54,290 nucleotides of DNA from Psychrobacter sp. PG1 (GCF_014897815.1 NZ_JABUZG010000064.1:20960-75249), one strand, 5' to 3'; positions 35,240 to 44,747 are shown, numbered from the stretch's first letter. A program made the numbers and translations. Notes: generated by a model not told the origin, from the sequence alone.

Positions 35240-35758
35240 TTAACGTAAGACTTTTTTAATACTAGCGCCCAGTTTTAGGACTTTTTTGAGGATGCTTGTG
35301 GGCAGTTTAAGCATCTCAGATGACCATGTGGTTAGGGTGCTAACGAATTCTTGGGTATCACGAATACGTGACTTTACCTCATTATTTTCATGTTCAAATT
35401 CAGGACTGTCCATCAATTCTTGTAAGAACTGTACTGTTGGCTCAAGCTCACGCTTTTGTCGTTCAACCACGATAATACGTGCCAGCTCCCAAACGTCAGT
35501 ATTGGTCGTGAAGTGATCGCGACGATCACCCAATATGGAAACCTTTTGTACTAAGCCCCAATGCTGCAACTCTTTAATACTGTTTGAGACGTTAGAGCGA
35601 GCAACACCAAGTGTTTCGGTAATTTCTTCAGCATTTAATGGCTTGCCAATGATGAATAACAACGCATGAATCTGTGACATAGTGCGATTGACGCCCCACT
35701 GCGAGCCCATTTCACCCCAATGTAAGATAAATTTTTCGGTCACAGGATTTAGTTTCAT
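35240..35758 (-). CDS. GbsR/MarR-type transcriptional regulator
   Basis: A 172-residue regulator. A winged helix-turn-helix occupies about residues 8-85: HWGEMGSQWGVNRTMSQIHALLFIIGKPLNAEEITETLGVARS with recognition helix SNVSNSIKELQHWGLV and wing LGDRRDHF, as in GbsR/YvaV proteins that usually repress in response to small ligands. The C-terminal part is a long dimerisation helix and a basic tail. Its gene follows site C (35821-35844) and is upstream of desaturase 2 in the same direction, so it probably regulates itself and both desaturases. The ligand is unknown; lipid or temperature signals are speculation. Confidence 0.85.
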   Translation of the reverse strand: MKLNPVTEKFILHWGEMGSQWGVNRTMSQIHALLFIIGKPLNAEEITETLGVARSNVSNSIKELQHWGLVQKVSILGDRRDHFTTNTDVWELARIIVVERQKRELEPTVQFLQELMDSPEFEHENNEVKSRIRDTQEFVSTLTTWSSEMLKLPTSILKKVLKLGASIKKVLR

Positions 35759-35820
35759 GATTAATCTGCACTCTATTTTATAAGTTTTGGTTATTTATTG
35801 ACTTATCTTGCGCTATTCTT

Positions 35821-35844
35821 TTATTTCTGTCAACAGTGAAATTA
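35821..35844. promoter_or_regulatory. shared operator-like inverted repeat, site C (regulator)
   Basis: TTATTTC-TGTCAACAGT-GAAATTAA, third copy of the motif, about 65 bp upstream of the regulator start. On the minus strand TTGACA lies within it; a poor -10 (CAAGAT) stands 17 bp away. Confidence 0.7.
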
Positions 35845-35880
35845 AGAAGTAATATTCATCGTTTGGTTGAAGGTTATGCG

Positions 35881-36510
35881 CTAACGAATAACCAAACCCG
35901 TGGTTGCATCACGAATTTGGCTCGGTAAAGTATAGCCTAATGTTTCAGCCTGCAAGTAGCTGATTTGCTCGCCAAAATACCCATACGCATCAGTAAAAGT
36001 CATAGCAGGCGGTTGTCCTGATGGATTACAGCTTGTGGAAACCAATAGCCCAAATGGGTTTTGAACGTCGACCAGTTGTTGGCACAATTGACGAATCATA
36101 GGATGCGCAATAACTCTAACCGCCACTGTTTGATGTTGCCCTGTGATCCAAGGAGGGATAGTCTTTTCAAGTGTCTGAGGGATAGGCAGTAGCCATGTAT
36201 GGGCTTGCTTACCTTGTAGCTCTATACTGTCAGTATTTGCCTGCCAACTCTTGATGATTTGTTGGCGCTGACCTTCTTCTAAAGGCTCTAGTAACGGCTT
36301 TAAACGCTCAGCACTGTCAGTAATGACGATCATGCCTTTGGCTTGTGGACGCCGTTTAATAGATAAAATACGTTGAACGGCTGCTTCGTCATAAGCATCA
36401 CAACCGATACCCCAAACGCTTTCGGTGGGATAAGCAAGTAGCTGTCCTTCTTTAAGCCATTTGGCAGCTTGAGTGACAGAATCAGTAGTAAAAGATGTAG
36501 ATTTTTCCAT
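35881..36510 (-). CDS. tsaC: L-threonylcarbamoyladenylate synthase (short form)
   Basis: A 209-residue YrdC/Sua5-domain protein that makes threonylcarbamoyl-AMP for the t6A37 modification of ANN-decoding tRNAs. Seen: QAAKWLKEGQLLAYPTESVWGIGCD, IKRRPQAKGMIVI (the KRxxxKP-like loop), WLLPI, VAVRVIAHP and STSCNPSGQPPAMT. It lacks the Sua5 C-terminal domain. dprA lies 345 bp upstream in the same direction, the classic tsaC-dprA pairing, but here with a MITE between them. Confidence 0.92.
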   Translation of the reverse strand: MEKSTSFTTDSVTQAAKWLKEGQLLAYPTESVWGIGCDAYDEAAVQRILSIKRRPQAKGMIVITDSAERLKPLLEPLEEGQRQQIIKSWQANTDSIELQGKQAHTWLLPIPQTLEKTIPPWITGQHQTVAVRVIAHPMIRQLCQQLVDVQNPFGLLVSTSCNPSGQPPAMTFTDAYGYFGEQISYLQAETLGYTLPSQIRDATTGLVIR

Positions 36511-36612
36511 GGCTTGAAGGCTTCAAAAAGGTAGAAATTTAAGCACTCATCATAACATAAGACTGAGAAAAATTAGGGCAGCGAAGTTTAAAGCGACCTT
36601 ATTAGCAGCTAC

Positions 36613-36788
36613 CTAGGGCGTGTCATCAATTAGCACATTAGTACGTTTAGTGGTCTTAAAATGGCTAAATTTTGCTAAACATCGTCAGAAATTTTGTCAA
36701 TATGTTCATATTAACGGCAATTTCTTCCTTGTTTATCTACAATTTTTCTCATTTTAAGCCTCACAATCTAATTGATGACACACCCTAG
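36613..36788. mobile_element. MITE copy 2 (176 bp, inverted relative to copy 1)
   Basis: The ends CTAGGGCGTGTCATCAATTA and its inverse (TAATTGATGACACACCCTAG, one mismatch) are about 20-bp terminal inverted repeats. The reverse complement aligns with the 15522-15696 element over most of its length, best over the GATGTTTAGCAAAATTTAG block. No coding capacity. It accounts for most of the 344-bp dprA-tsaC gap; nothing else is visible there. Confidence 0.85.
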
Positions 36789-36854
36789 ATTGTACTGTCG
36801 TCAATCACTTGAAAATAGATAAGTGGAAAGCCTAAAGCGATAGAAAGTACGATT

Positions 36855-38096
36855 TTAGACGCGTAAATACCTTCCGCCTTGCACACTAATGACGCCTAAC
36901 AATTCAAGCTCCATTAGCTGTCCAATCAACTGCGGTGTGGCAAGTTTGGTAGCGATAATCAGCGCATCTAAATCCTGCCCGTGCCAATCAAGCTGCTCAT
37001 AAACAAGGGTTAAATGCTCTGGTACAACGATAGCACTGGGAGAAGGTTTAATATTGGATGATGCTAGCTTGCCAGTATCTGCAGTAGAACTGCTAACGTT
37101 TTCTAAAGGGTTTTCTGTCTGACTACGATTCAATGTAGATAAGACATTTGATTGAAATGAATGACTGTTATATGGCAACTGACTATTGATATCCTCTAGC
37201 ACTTGCTGCGGATGATAAATTAAAGTCGCACCTTCACGTATCAGGTGATGACAGCCTTCTGCATTGCTATTATCAATATGACTTGGAATGGCAAAAACTT
37301 GCTTACCCTGTTCCGAGGTTAAACGCGCGGTAATCAGCGAACCACTCTGAATGGTCGCCTCCGTCACAATTGTTGCTAAGCTCAATCCAGCGACCAAACG
37401 ATTACGCCGTGGAAACGTATGCTTATGTGGCATTGTATGCGGCAACAGCTCACTAATAATACAGCCGCCTTGCTCAATTATTTGGGCAAACAATTTATCA
37501 TGATGATTGGGATAATTGACCTCAATACCCGTACCCATTACCCCAATCGTTCGACCTTGATATTCAGCGTCTGCCTGTGCTAACGCGCCTAGATGTGCTC
37601 GTTTATCGACACCCATGGCAAGACCGCTGGTGATGATATAACCCGCTTGCGCCAAATATTGTGCGATATCAAAGGTGATTTTTTGGGCATGGGCAGTGGG
37701 TTTTCGGCTACCGACGATCGCGATTTGCGCTTGACGCAAACGTGCTTTATTGCCTCGGTAAAATAATAAAGGCGGTGGGTCATAGATTTGCGAGAGCTGT
37801 GCGGGATAATCAGGCTGGTCGGCGAATAGCAGACCGTAGCGCCCCTCGATGAGTGCTTGCTGAATTTTATCGATGCTGGCTTGCGTTTGCTCTGGCTGTT
37901 CATGACGGGCAAGATGGCTATGATGAATACCCAGTTGCCGCCACGCATCTACTTTGGCGTACCAAGCAAGCTCTGCTGTGCCAAAAGAAGTAATGAGCTT
38001 ATGATAAGCAGATAATGATGCATTCACCTCAGTCCACAGCGCCAGTACTGCGCGCTGCTCATCTGATAAAGAAGAAGTAACTGCCATCATAATCAT
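36855..38096 (-). CDS. dprA: DNA-processing protein DprA
   Basis: A 413-residue DprA, which binds incoming single-stranded DNA and loads RecA in natural transformation. The Rossmann-like core holds VGSRKPTAHAQKI, ITSGLAMGVDKRAHLGAL, VMGTGIEVNYPNHHDKLF, SELLPHTMPHKHTFPRRNRLVAGLS and TEATIQSGSLITARL. A C-terminal winged-helix region (LDALIIATKLATPQLIGQLMELELLGVI) ends the protein after a low-complexity linker. The start could be any of three clustered ATGs (38096, 38090, 38087). Downstream of the LysM gene in the same direction. Confidence 0.93.
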   Translation of the reverse strand: MIMMAVTSSLSDEQRAVLALWTEVNASLSAYHKLITSFGTAELAWYAKVDAWRQLGIHHSHLARHEQPEQTQASIDKIQQALIEGRYGLLFADQPDYPAQLSQIYDPPPLLFYRGNKARLRQAQIAIVGSRKPTAHAQKITFDIAQYLAQAGYIITSGLAMGVDKRAHLGALAQADAEYQGRTIGVMGTGIEVNYPNHHDKLFAQIIEQGGCIISELLPHTMPHKHTFPRRNRLVAGLSLATIVTEATIQSGSLITARLTSEQGKQVFAIPSHIDNSNAEGCHHLIREGATLIYHPQQVLEDINSQLPYNSHSFQSNVLSTLNRSQTENPLENVSSSTADTGKLASSNIKPSPSAIVVPEHLTLVYEQLDWHGQDLDALIIATKLATPQLIGQLMELELLGVISVQGGRYLRV

Positions 38097-38166
38097 CTAG
38101 CTCGTATAGGCTAAGTTAGTATATCCCGTCCAAAAATGAGCATGTTCTCACTTATAGTGTACTCAT

Positions 38167-39276
38167 TTATAGATATGGCGGTGGTAACAGCTGGTCGCCG
38201 ACGTTTAATGGTAGCTCTGAATCAAGCACATAAGCATAGCTAATATTATCGAAAGTATTGAATACCATGACCATACCGCTTGGCTCATTTGGTAAGCGTA
38301 CTGGCGTGTCATTGTCTTTGGTATCGCGGATCAAGGCCCCTTTTTGATAGACAGTCAATACATCACCAGGCTTAGCACCATGGGTACTACCTAAATTGAT
38401 AGCAACGACACTACCCTTCGCCGCCGAGCTGATTGAGTCCATGACGCGGACAATCATGCCACCACGACTGACCGTTGCAGGGGCTGGATAAAAAACAGGT
38501 GGAATAGAGTTATTCAACTCAACGAATACGCGATCACCTTCACGTACTTCTTTGTCGTAACTGTCGGTGAGCTGCAAACTGCTGACGCCGTTGGTTTCTG
38601 TCGAAGTAACCAAACCCGTCGCAACTTGCGTGACCTCTAAACCGATAACTTCTTGGGTTTTTGGCTCAACATATAGCTCTCCTTCACGGTAGATACCATA
38701 ACGCTGACCGACGATCAGTGGCACACCTTTGGCATACACTTTATCGCCACTAGCGGTAATTAAGTTGCCTTTTTTAGAGGCCAATATATAAGGCGTGGTA
38801 TTAAAATCTTGTGGATTAACGATGACTGTCTTATCTAACCAGTGTTGAATAGCAGACCACGGAAGCGGTGGAATACTGTTGGCTGTTGAAGTGACTGAGA
38901 CTGTGCTAGATACCACGTTACCCGTTAACTGCTTTTCAACTCCAGCACAACCTTCGCCAGTATCAACACCAATTAAGGTTTTACCTTGAATAACACATAA
39001 GATAAGGATGTCGTTAGGATAAATAAGATTGGGGTTTTTGATTTGCTTATTGGTTGCCCAGATTTCTTTCCAGCGCCACGGACTGTCTAAATAACGTCCT
39101 GATATGTCCCACAACGTATCGCCTTTTTTGACGATATAGCGATTGGGCGCATCCGCTTTGATGGCTGGTGGTGGATTGTTAGCGTGGGCAGCACTCATTA
39201 GCATTGCACTACTAAATGTCGTAACTAATAATCCTTTTGCCAGTGCTTTTGCTGTCTTTTTTAAGCTCATCTTCAT
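38167..39276 (-). CDS. LysM-domain secreted protein
   Basis: About 369 residues from the ATG at 39276; the frame opens 16 codons earlier with a non-typical leader, and a GGA-type site stands before 39276. A signal peptide (KGLLVTTFSSAMLMSAAHA-N) is followed by one LysM domain at about 40-90: YIVKKGDTLWDISGRYLDSP, WRWKEIWATNKQI and NPNLIYPNDIL, which binds peptidoglycan. The C-terminal 230 residues are beta-rich and of unknown role. The gene precedes dprA, as in Acinetobacter and Pseudomonas, where a LysM gene is part of the fmt/def-dprA-tsaC locus. Confidence 0.88.
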   Translation of the reverse strand: MKMSLKKTAKALAKGLLVTTFSSAMLMSAAHANNPPPAIKADAPNRYIVKKGDTLWDISGRYLDSPWRWKEIWATNKQIKNPNLIYPNDILILCVIQGKTLIGVDTGEGCAGVEKQLTGNVVSSTVSVTSTANSIPPLPWSAIQHWLDKTVIVNPQDFNTTPYILASKKGNLITASGDKVYAKGVPLIVGQRYGIYREGELYVEPKTQEVIGLEVTQVATGLVTSTETNGVSSLQLTDSYDKEVREGDRVFVELNNSIPPVFYPAPATVSRGGMIVRVMDSISSAAKGSVVAINLGSTHGAKPGDVLTVYQKGALIRDTKDNDTPVRLPNEPSGMVMVFNTFDNISYAYVLDSELPLNVGDQLLPPPYL

Positions 39277-39648
39277 TGTTATATCCACAATATGTACCGC
39301 TGTTGTCGCCACAATTAGTACCATTTAGATCTATTACTTAACCTTAATCTTTGACTGTCATTAAAATAGTGACAAGCAATGAGGGTCGTAAAAGGACTTA
39401 ACTGTACGATTATCATGACGCTTATAGGGCAGCTGTTCAGTGTAATTGGCTGGTATGATTACTAAAAAAGCGTCTAGCAAAATGATGAGTCGCCGACGCT
39501 GTTTCTAATATTACAATTATATCTACCATAACACAATCATAAACACTTTATTACAATGGCGTAACTTTTATATGAATATTATTTCTATAGTTCCTCATTG
39601 AAATTTATAGAGTTCCTCATGAAAATAAGCATTAAAATCCACTCTGAT

Positions 39649-41070
39649 TTATGCTGGATTTGGTATCACATGCTGACGGATTTGTTCAGCCACCAGCTCA
39701 GCGCTGTTATCAAGCACCACCACATGTTGCGGTAAGCTCTCTAAGCCTTCGGTATGGGCTGGGCGTGCGATTTCTATTTGACCTATCGCTTCGATTATCG
39801 TATCTGCAAATTTCACTGGCAGCGCGGTCTCAGCACAGACAATCACCTCACCTTCGCGCTGTAGCTCTTTGGCAACCTTGATACCATCAGCGGTATGCGG
39901 ATCAACCAACTCTCCATGCTGCTCATACAGCGCTTTAATGGTTTGTAAGCGGTCACTATGGGTCGATTTACCCGCAGCAAAACCGTAGCGAGTGTTGACC
40001 GCCTCCATTAGGTCAGACAAATCAAAGCCTTGACCAGATTTCACCCCTTCAAATAACTCATGAACGCGGGCGCTGTCTTTATCTAATAAGAGATAAACAA
40101 AACGCTCAAAGTTAGAGGCTTTAGAGATATCCATCGATGGGCTTGAAGTGATATAAGTTTTATCAGTCGGACGCGGCTGATAAGCACCTTGATTAAAGAA
40201 GTCGTTAAGCACGTCGTTTTCGTTGGTTGCGACGATTAGACGATCAACTGGCAGCCCCATTTCACGTGCAATGTGACCGGCACAAATATTACCAAAGTTG
40301 CCTGATGGCACGCTAAAACTGACTTTTTCATCGTTGCTTGTAGTGACCGCAAAATAGGCTTTAAAGTAATAAACAATCTGCGCTAGGATACGACCCCAGT
40401 TAATAGAATTAACCGTACCTAAATTATAAGCCGCTTTAAACTCAGCATCTTGCTGTAGGGCTTTGACGATGTCTTGGCAATCATCAAACATGCCGTCGAT
40501 GGCAATATTATGGATGTTTTTATCAGTCAAACTATACATTTGCGCACGCTGGAATTCACTCATTTTGCCATGCGGTGACAGCATAAAGACTTCGATATTT
40601 TCTTTACCACGCAGGGCATATTCTGCTGCACTGCCTGTATCACCACTGGTCGCACCAATAATGGTGATGCGCGCGTCTTTCTTCTTCAGTACATATTCGA
40701 AAGCATTACCCAAAAACTGCATGGCAACATCTTTAAACGCTAACGTCGGACCATTCGACAAGCCTAAAATGTATAAATTATTGTCAAGTTTGCGGACAGG
40801 AACAATCTCAGCAGAACCAAATACCTCAGCGGTGTAAGTGCGCTCAATAATATCTTGCAGATCAGCCACCGGAATATCAGTAGCAAAACGCTGCATAATC
40901 GCCATTGCCAGCTGTGGATAGCTCAGCGCACGCCATTCGGTAAGCGTCGCACTATCAATATTCGGATAGTGCTCAGGCAGCATCAATCCACCGTCTGGTG
41001 CAAGACCCATTAATAACACATCACTAAAATCCATCGGCGCTGTCTGACCACGGGTACTGATATATTTCAT
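39649..41070 (-). CDS. thrC: threonine synthase
   Basis: A 473-residue PLP enzyme converting O-phosphohomoserine to threonine. The start KYISTRGQTAP is family-typical, with the PLP lysine K113 in SNGPTLAFKDVAMQFLGN, then GATSGDTGSAAEYAL, the HGKMSEFQRAQMYSL block, NSINWGRILAQIVYYF and SVPSGNFGNICAGHIAREMGLPV. Length fits the long gammaproteobacterial form (about 465-475). Hom and thrB are not adjacent. The 372-bp gap on its 3' side (39277-39648) holds only two short TTCCTCAT direct repeats near 39590-39620. Confidence 0.95.
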   Translation of the reverse strand: MKYISTRGQTAPMDFSDVLLMGLAPDGGLMLPEHYPNIDSATLTEWRALSYPQLAMAIMQRFATDIPVADLQDIIERTYTAEVFGSAEIVPVRKLDNNLYILGLSNGPTLAFKDVAMQFLGNAFEYVLKKKDARITIIGATSGDTGSAAEYALRGKENIEVFMLSPHGKMSEFQRAQMYSLTDKNIHNIAIDGMFDDCQDIVKALQQDAEFKAAYNLGTVNSINWGRILAQIVYYFKAYFAVTTSNDEKVSFSVPSGNFGNICAGHIAREMGLPVDRLIVATNENDVLNDFFNQGAYQPRPTDKTYITSSPSMDISKASNFERFVYLLLDKDSARVHELFEGVKSGQGFDLSDLMEAVNTRYGFAAGKSTHSDRLQTIKALYEQHGELVDPHTADGIKVAKELQREGEVIVCAETALPVKFADTIIEAIGQIEIARPAHTEGLESLPQHVVVLDNSAELVAEQIRQHVIPNPA

Positions 41071-41120
41071 GGTTTATCCTATATAAGCTTAGTTTTATGT
41101 GACTTCAGTCAGTATAAGTA

Positions 41121-41654
41121 TCAACTAATACAAAAATTCGTTGGAAAATTAATATCTACAAATTCATCTCGGTGTTGATAAGCTTCAGTAAAGTCCTTCA
41201 TAAACTGACTGAACACCTTTTCAAAATTATCTTTAGCAAACGTTAATTCAGGTACAGTATCAAACCAATCTATAGCATCTGGATTTTGCTTTTCGATTGA
41301 ACCTGTAAGCAGTCCAAAACGCTTCCATACCACTTTATCATCGATGATATATTGTTCAGTGGCAATGGTGGTACAAGACAAATCATTATCTTCAGGGCAG
41401 ACTAATAATGGTACATAGCTAATATTACCGTCACCTAACTGCCCTAAATAGTACCAAACGATCTTAGTATCGGAATATAAATCTAGGTTTAGACTCAGTC
41501 CTAGCTCTTCAACACCTAGGTTTCTGAACCGAGTATTCTTATTTATATACTCAGCAAGCCACTCATTAAATGCCACACCATCAACTGTGAGTTCTGCATG
41601 AAACACTTCAAGGTTATATTCTTGCTGAATATTAATCATAGAAAGATTGTTCAT
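41121..41654 (-). CDS. orphan protein of unknown function
   Basis: A 177-residue soluble acidic protein without signal or membrane segment. Its first two methionines (residues 1 and 6) could each be the start. It contains several Trp, Tyr and Asp residues (KIVWYYLGQLGDGNISYVPLLVCPEDNDLSC) in a pattern of alternating beta strands, somewhat like small immunity-type proteins, but no toxin gene is nearby and the resemblance is only impressionistic. It is inserted between thrC and rsmB, 9 bp downstream of rsmB, so it may ride on the fmt-rsmB transcript. More AT-rich than both neighbours. Confidence 0.6.
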   Translation of the reverse strand: MNNLSMINIQQEYNLEVFHAELTVDGVAFNEWLAEYINKNTRFRNLGVEELGLSLNLDLYSDTKIVWYYLGQLGDGNISYVPLLVCPEDNDLSCTTIATEQYIIDDKVVWKRFGLLTGSIEKQNPDAIDWFDTVPELTFAKDNFEKVFSQFMKDFTEAYQHRDEFVDINFPTNFCIS

Positions 41655-41663
41655 GCTATTACA

Positions 41664-43226
41664 TTAACTCTTCATCAACAACGCATAATAGAAGCCATCG
41701 CCACTCGCACTATCTATTGGTAAGCACTGACGACCAATCGCCTGTTCAATACCCCAATTACAATCGTCGCTAAATTCAACAGCTACTACATTATTATAAT
41801 AAGTCATAAAATCTTGCATCTGCTCGACGTTCTCTTGCTTTAGGATAGAGCAAGTGACATACAACAGATAACCGCCAACTTTAAGTTGTGGCCATAGATT
41901 GTGCAAGATATCCGCTTGTAAGAGTGCCGTTTGCTCAACGTCTTCTTCAGTACGCAAAATACTGATGTCAGGATGACGGCGGATTACGCCAGTCGCCGTA
42001 CAAGGTGAATCTAATAATATAGCGTCAAATACGAGTTTGCTCTTTTTCTTACCAGCGCCTTGCCATGTCGTTGCATCAGCACAGACAATATTGAGCTCAA
42101 TATTTTTCTCAGCTTGCTGCAAGTCGTGCTGACTTAAGTTTAAGCGCTGTAAATTAGTATGAATACGCTCGATACGTGGCGCCTCATTATCTATCGCAGT
42201 AATCTTAACTTTCGAAATCACAGGCGACGTTTCAGCATCGTCTTGTTTCACGTGAAACAACGAAGACTCATTTGAGCTGATTAATTCTAACCAATGAGCA
42301 AGCTTACCACCCGGCGCTGCACAAGCATCTAAAATGCGGATCTCGTTATTGCTCGTATCCGTATCGTCTTCTGCATCGTCGTTTTTAACACTCAGCTTAT
42401 TAATTAAAGCGTTATGAATAAGCGGCGCGGCAAGCTGAGCATGCATATCTTGTACACTAGCCGCACCTTCAGCGAATTGCGGTAAGGCATTGACTGCGGT
42501 ACTTTGATGTAATCTTAACCCTTTGGTTAATATGCTATTAGATGCGGCTGCATCCGATGAGCTGGGTAAATTAAAACCACTCGTTAGCTCAACCAAATCT
42601 GCTTCAACTTCAAATTCCACCAAGGCTTGCTGATAGTCCTCTATCGAAGTAACCGCTGTATTCACGCGCAAAAACATCGGCGCAGGTTGACGTAAACCCT
42701 GCATCAGATCGTCATATTGCTCACTCCAATCTTGCTTAAGCTGATAGGCAAGCCAATTCGGTAAGCTGTGTTTTTTATCACACTTCTTACGGAACTTACT
42801 TGGGTTCTTAGCGACTTTACGCAAGATGGCATTGATTAAACCTGTCGCATGGGCAAATTCGATTTCTTTTGCCGCTTCAACCGTTTCATGAATCGCCGCA
42901 TGGTCAGCCACTTGCAAATAAAGCAGCTGGGTTAAACCTACTTGAATAGTGGTACGTACCTCTTTTTCATCAATAGAGTTATCAGCCAGACTATCGAGTA
43001 GACGCTCAAGGGCATACCATTGACGCAACGTGGTGAGCAGTAACGCATGGGCAAAACCTTTATCACCATCATGCAAACTGTTTAGTAGCGGATCAAGGAC
43101 GCTCGCTAGCGACTGACCATTTTGAATCGCCAGTAAAGTGCGAATCACGCGGACGCGGACGCTACCATTCATGATAAGGTTGCTTGACGGTTTGAGCTTA
43201 TTGTTTCTTGGCGCAGTGCTTCTCAT
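41664..43226 (-). CDS. rsmB: 16S rRNA (cytosine-967-C5)-methyltransferase
   Basis: A 520-residue RsmB. The N-terminal NusB-like RNA-binding domain (about 20-160) contains RVIRTLLAIQNGQSL and LTQLLYLQVADHAAIHETVEAAK. The SAM domain has motif I RILDACAAPGGKLAHWLEL, the DAILLDSPCTATGVIRRHPDI and YVTCSILKQENVEQ segments with the two catalytic cysteines. It is longer than E. coli RsmB (429) because of insertions, one of which (around residues 320-330) includes the perfect parS palindrome at DNA level. Downstream of fmt, as usual. Confidence 0.92.
   Translation of the reverse strand: MRSTAPRNNKLKPSSNLIMNGSVRVRVIRTLLAIQNGQSLASVLDPLLNSLHDGDKGFAHALLLTTLRQWYALERLLDSLADNSIDEKEVRTTIQVGLTQLLYLQVADHAAIHETVEAAKEIEFAHATGLINAILRKVAKNPSKFRKKCDKKHSLPNWLAYQLKQDWSEQYDDLMQGLRQPAPMFLRVNTAVTSIEDYQQALVEFEVEADLVELTSGFNLPSSSDAAASNSILTKGLRLHQSTAVNALPQFAEGAASVQDMHAQLAAPLIHNALINKLSVKNDDAEDDTDTSNNEIRILDACAAPGGKLAHWLELISSNESSLFHVKQDDAETSPVISKVKITAIDNEAPRIERIHTNLQRLNLSQHDLQQAEKNIELNIVCADATTWQGAGKKKSKLVFDAILLDSPCTATGVIRRHPDISILRTEEDVEQTALLQADILHNLWPQLKVGGYLLYVTCSILKQENVEQMQDFMTYYNNVVAVEFSDDCNWGIEQAIGRQCLPIDSASGDGFYYALLMKS
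42244..42259. promoter_or_regulatory. perfect parS site inside rsmB
   Basis: TGTTTCACGTGAAACA matches the 16-bp ParB-binding consensus at every position. It encodes part of a non-conserved insertion (LFHVKQD) in RsmB. Confidence 0.8.
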
Positions 43227-43345
43227 TAAATTGAATTTCCTTGACGTCTAACAATTAGCGTCTGATAAAAGTTGGATTGTTTGGTATTAAATGACGAATA
43301 TAAAAATAAATAAGGTTAAGCTGTATTAAACTGATTTAGGAGCAA

Positions 43346-44431
43346 TTATTTTGAGTCTGCTGTGAACTGGTCACCATCATTTAATTGGTTACCATGGCAG
43401 ATTTGCTCGGCTGTCATTGGTTTACCACCAGCAAACTGTAATTCGGTAATGGCTAAAGTGCTGGCTTGCGGTTTTTCGAGGCCATTATCAATATTACTGT
43501 CATGACCACAAGCTACCAATATCGCTTTGCGTCCAACGCTGATAACCGTACCAGCAGGCTGATTGGTTTGCTGTGATGCATTCACAGGTAAGCTGGCTAA
43601 AATCTTGACACGCTGCCCTGCCAAAAAAGTATATGCACCTGGCCATGGCGTCAAACCGCGAATTTGTCGTTCGATAATAGTCGCTGATTGTGTCCAGTTG
43701 ATTTCGCCTTCGGTTTTGACCAGTTTCTCAGCGTAGTTGGCTTGACTGTCATCTTGAGGTACAGCCTGTGCTTGATAATGTGGCAAGTCCTTTAGCACGG
43801 TAATAATAGCCGTCGCCCCAAGCTCAGCCATTTTATCATGGAGGCTGGCAGCCGTATCATCAGCCTCAATAGGAGCGCTGATTTTGTAAATCATATCACC
43901 TGTATCTAAGCCCTTATCCATCTGCATAATGGTAATGCCAGTCTCGCTATCACCCGCCAATAATGCACGGTGAATAGGCGCTGCACCGCGCCAGCGTGGT
44001 AATAAGGACGCATGAATATTTAGGCAACCATAAGTCGGTGTGGTCAATACACCAATCGGCAATATCAAGCCATAAGCCGCGACAATCATCACATCTGGCT
44101 GATAACTACGCAGAATCTCACGTGCAATCACCCCTTCACTACTAGATTTTTTAAAGGTGAGAGGCTGCTCAACGGCAATATCATGCGCCAATGCGACTTG
44201 CTTTACTGCAGAGGCCGATAATTTTTGACCCCGTCCTGCCTTGCGATCAGGTTGCGTATACACAGCGACGATGTCTATATTCAATGCTTCTTGCTGGCTG
44301 ATAAGCGCCTCAAGACTAACAGCGGCAAACTCAGGAGTGCCAGCAAACGCAACTCTTAAGCGCTTACTAGATGAGCAATCTTTCATCGTAGATGGCATGG
44401 ATAAATCGGAGGCAGAAGCAATTATAGTCAT
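43346..44431 (-). CDS. fmt: methionyl-tRNA formyltransferase
   Basis: A 361-residue enzyme that formylates initiator Met-tRNA. After an N-terminal extension of about 24 residues comes LRVAFAGTPEFAAVSLEAL, then the formyl-folate and catalytic segment NIHASLLPRWRGAAPIHRALLAGDSETGITIMQMDKGLDTGDM (catalytic N, H and D), and the C-terminal tRNA-binding barrel GLTPWPGAYTF...VKILASL. The typical length is about 315-320, so a later start at 44386 (MKDCSSSKRLR) is quite possible. rsmB is 119 bp downstream; def is not in the window. Confidence 0.92.
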   Translation of the reverse strand: MTIIASASDLSMPSTMKDCSSSKRLRVAFAGTPEFAAVSLEALISQQEALNIDIVAVYTQPDRKAGRGQKLSASAVKQVALAHDIAVEQPLTFKKSSSEGVIAREILRSYQPDVMIVAAYGLILPIGVLTTPTYGCLNIHASLLPRWRGAAPIHRALLAGDSETGITIMQMDKGLDTGDMIYKISAPIEADDTAASLHDKMAELGATAIITVLKDLPHYQAQAVPQDDSQANYAEKLVKTEGEINWTQSATIIERQIRGLTPWPGAYTFLAGQRVKILASLPVNASQQTNQPAGTVISVGRKAILVACGHDSNIDNGLEKPQASTLAITELQFAGGKPMTAEQICHGNQLNDGDQFTADSK

Positions 44432-44747
44432 AAACAGGCATTATATAGGGTTGATTGACTCATTATAGGTGAGTTTGCGATGTTGTGCCATGGTTGTAAT
44501 AACGGTAATCGAGCGTTACCAATGATACGGTTTGTCTTTATAATAGAAAGCAAGCAGGGCGCTCTTATTGATGAGTTTATTTACAAAACAATGCGTGATT
44601 GAGCGATATTCCACTGCCATTCACCATTTTTTTCTAGATAATGGCTGTACAACCGTAAAAGATAAAACGGCTTGAATAAACCAGCTACTGTGCCAAACTG
44701 ATTACTTACTCACTATGTTTCTTGTGTCGATATAGGACCACGCTTTC

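Noticed and set aside
39587..39625. Direct repeats TTCCTCAT after thrC
   Set aside because: Only two short copies with unequal flanks; not enough to call an element.
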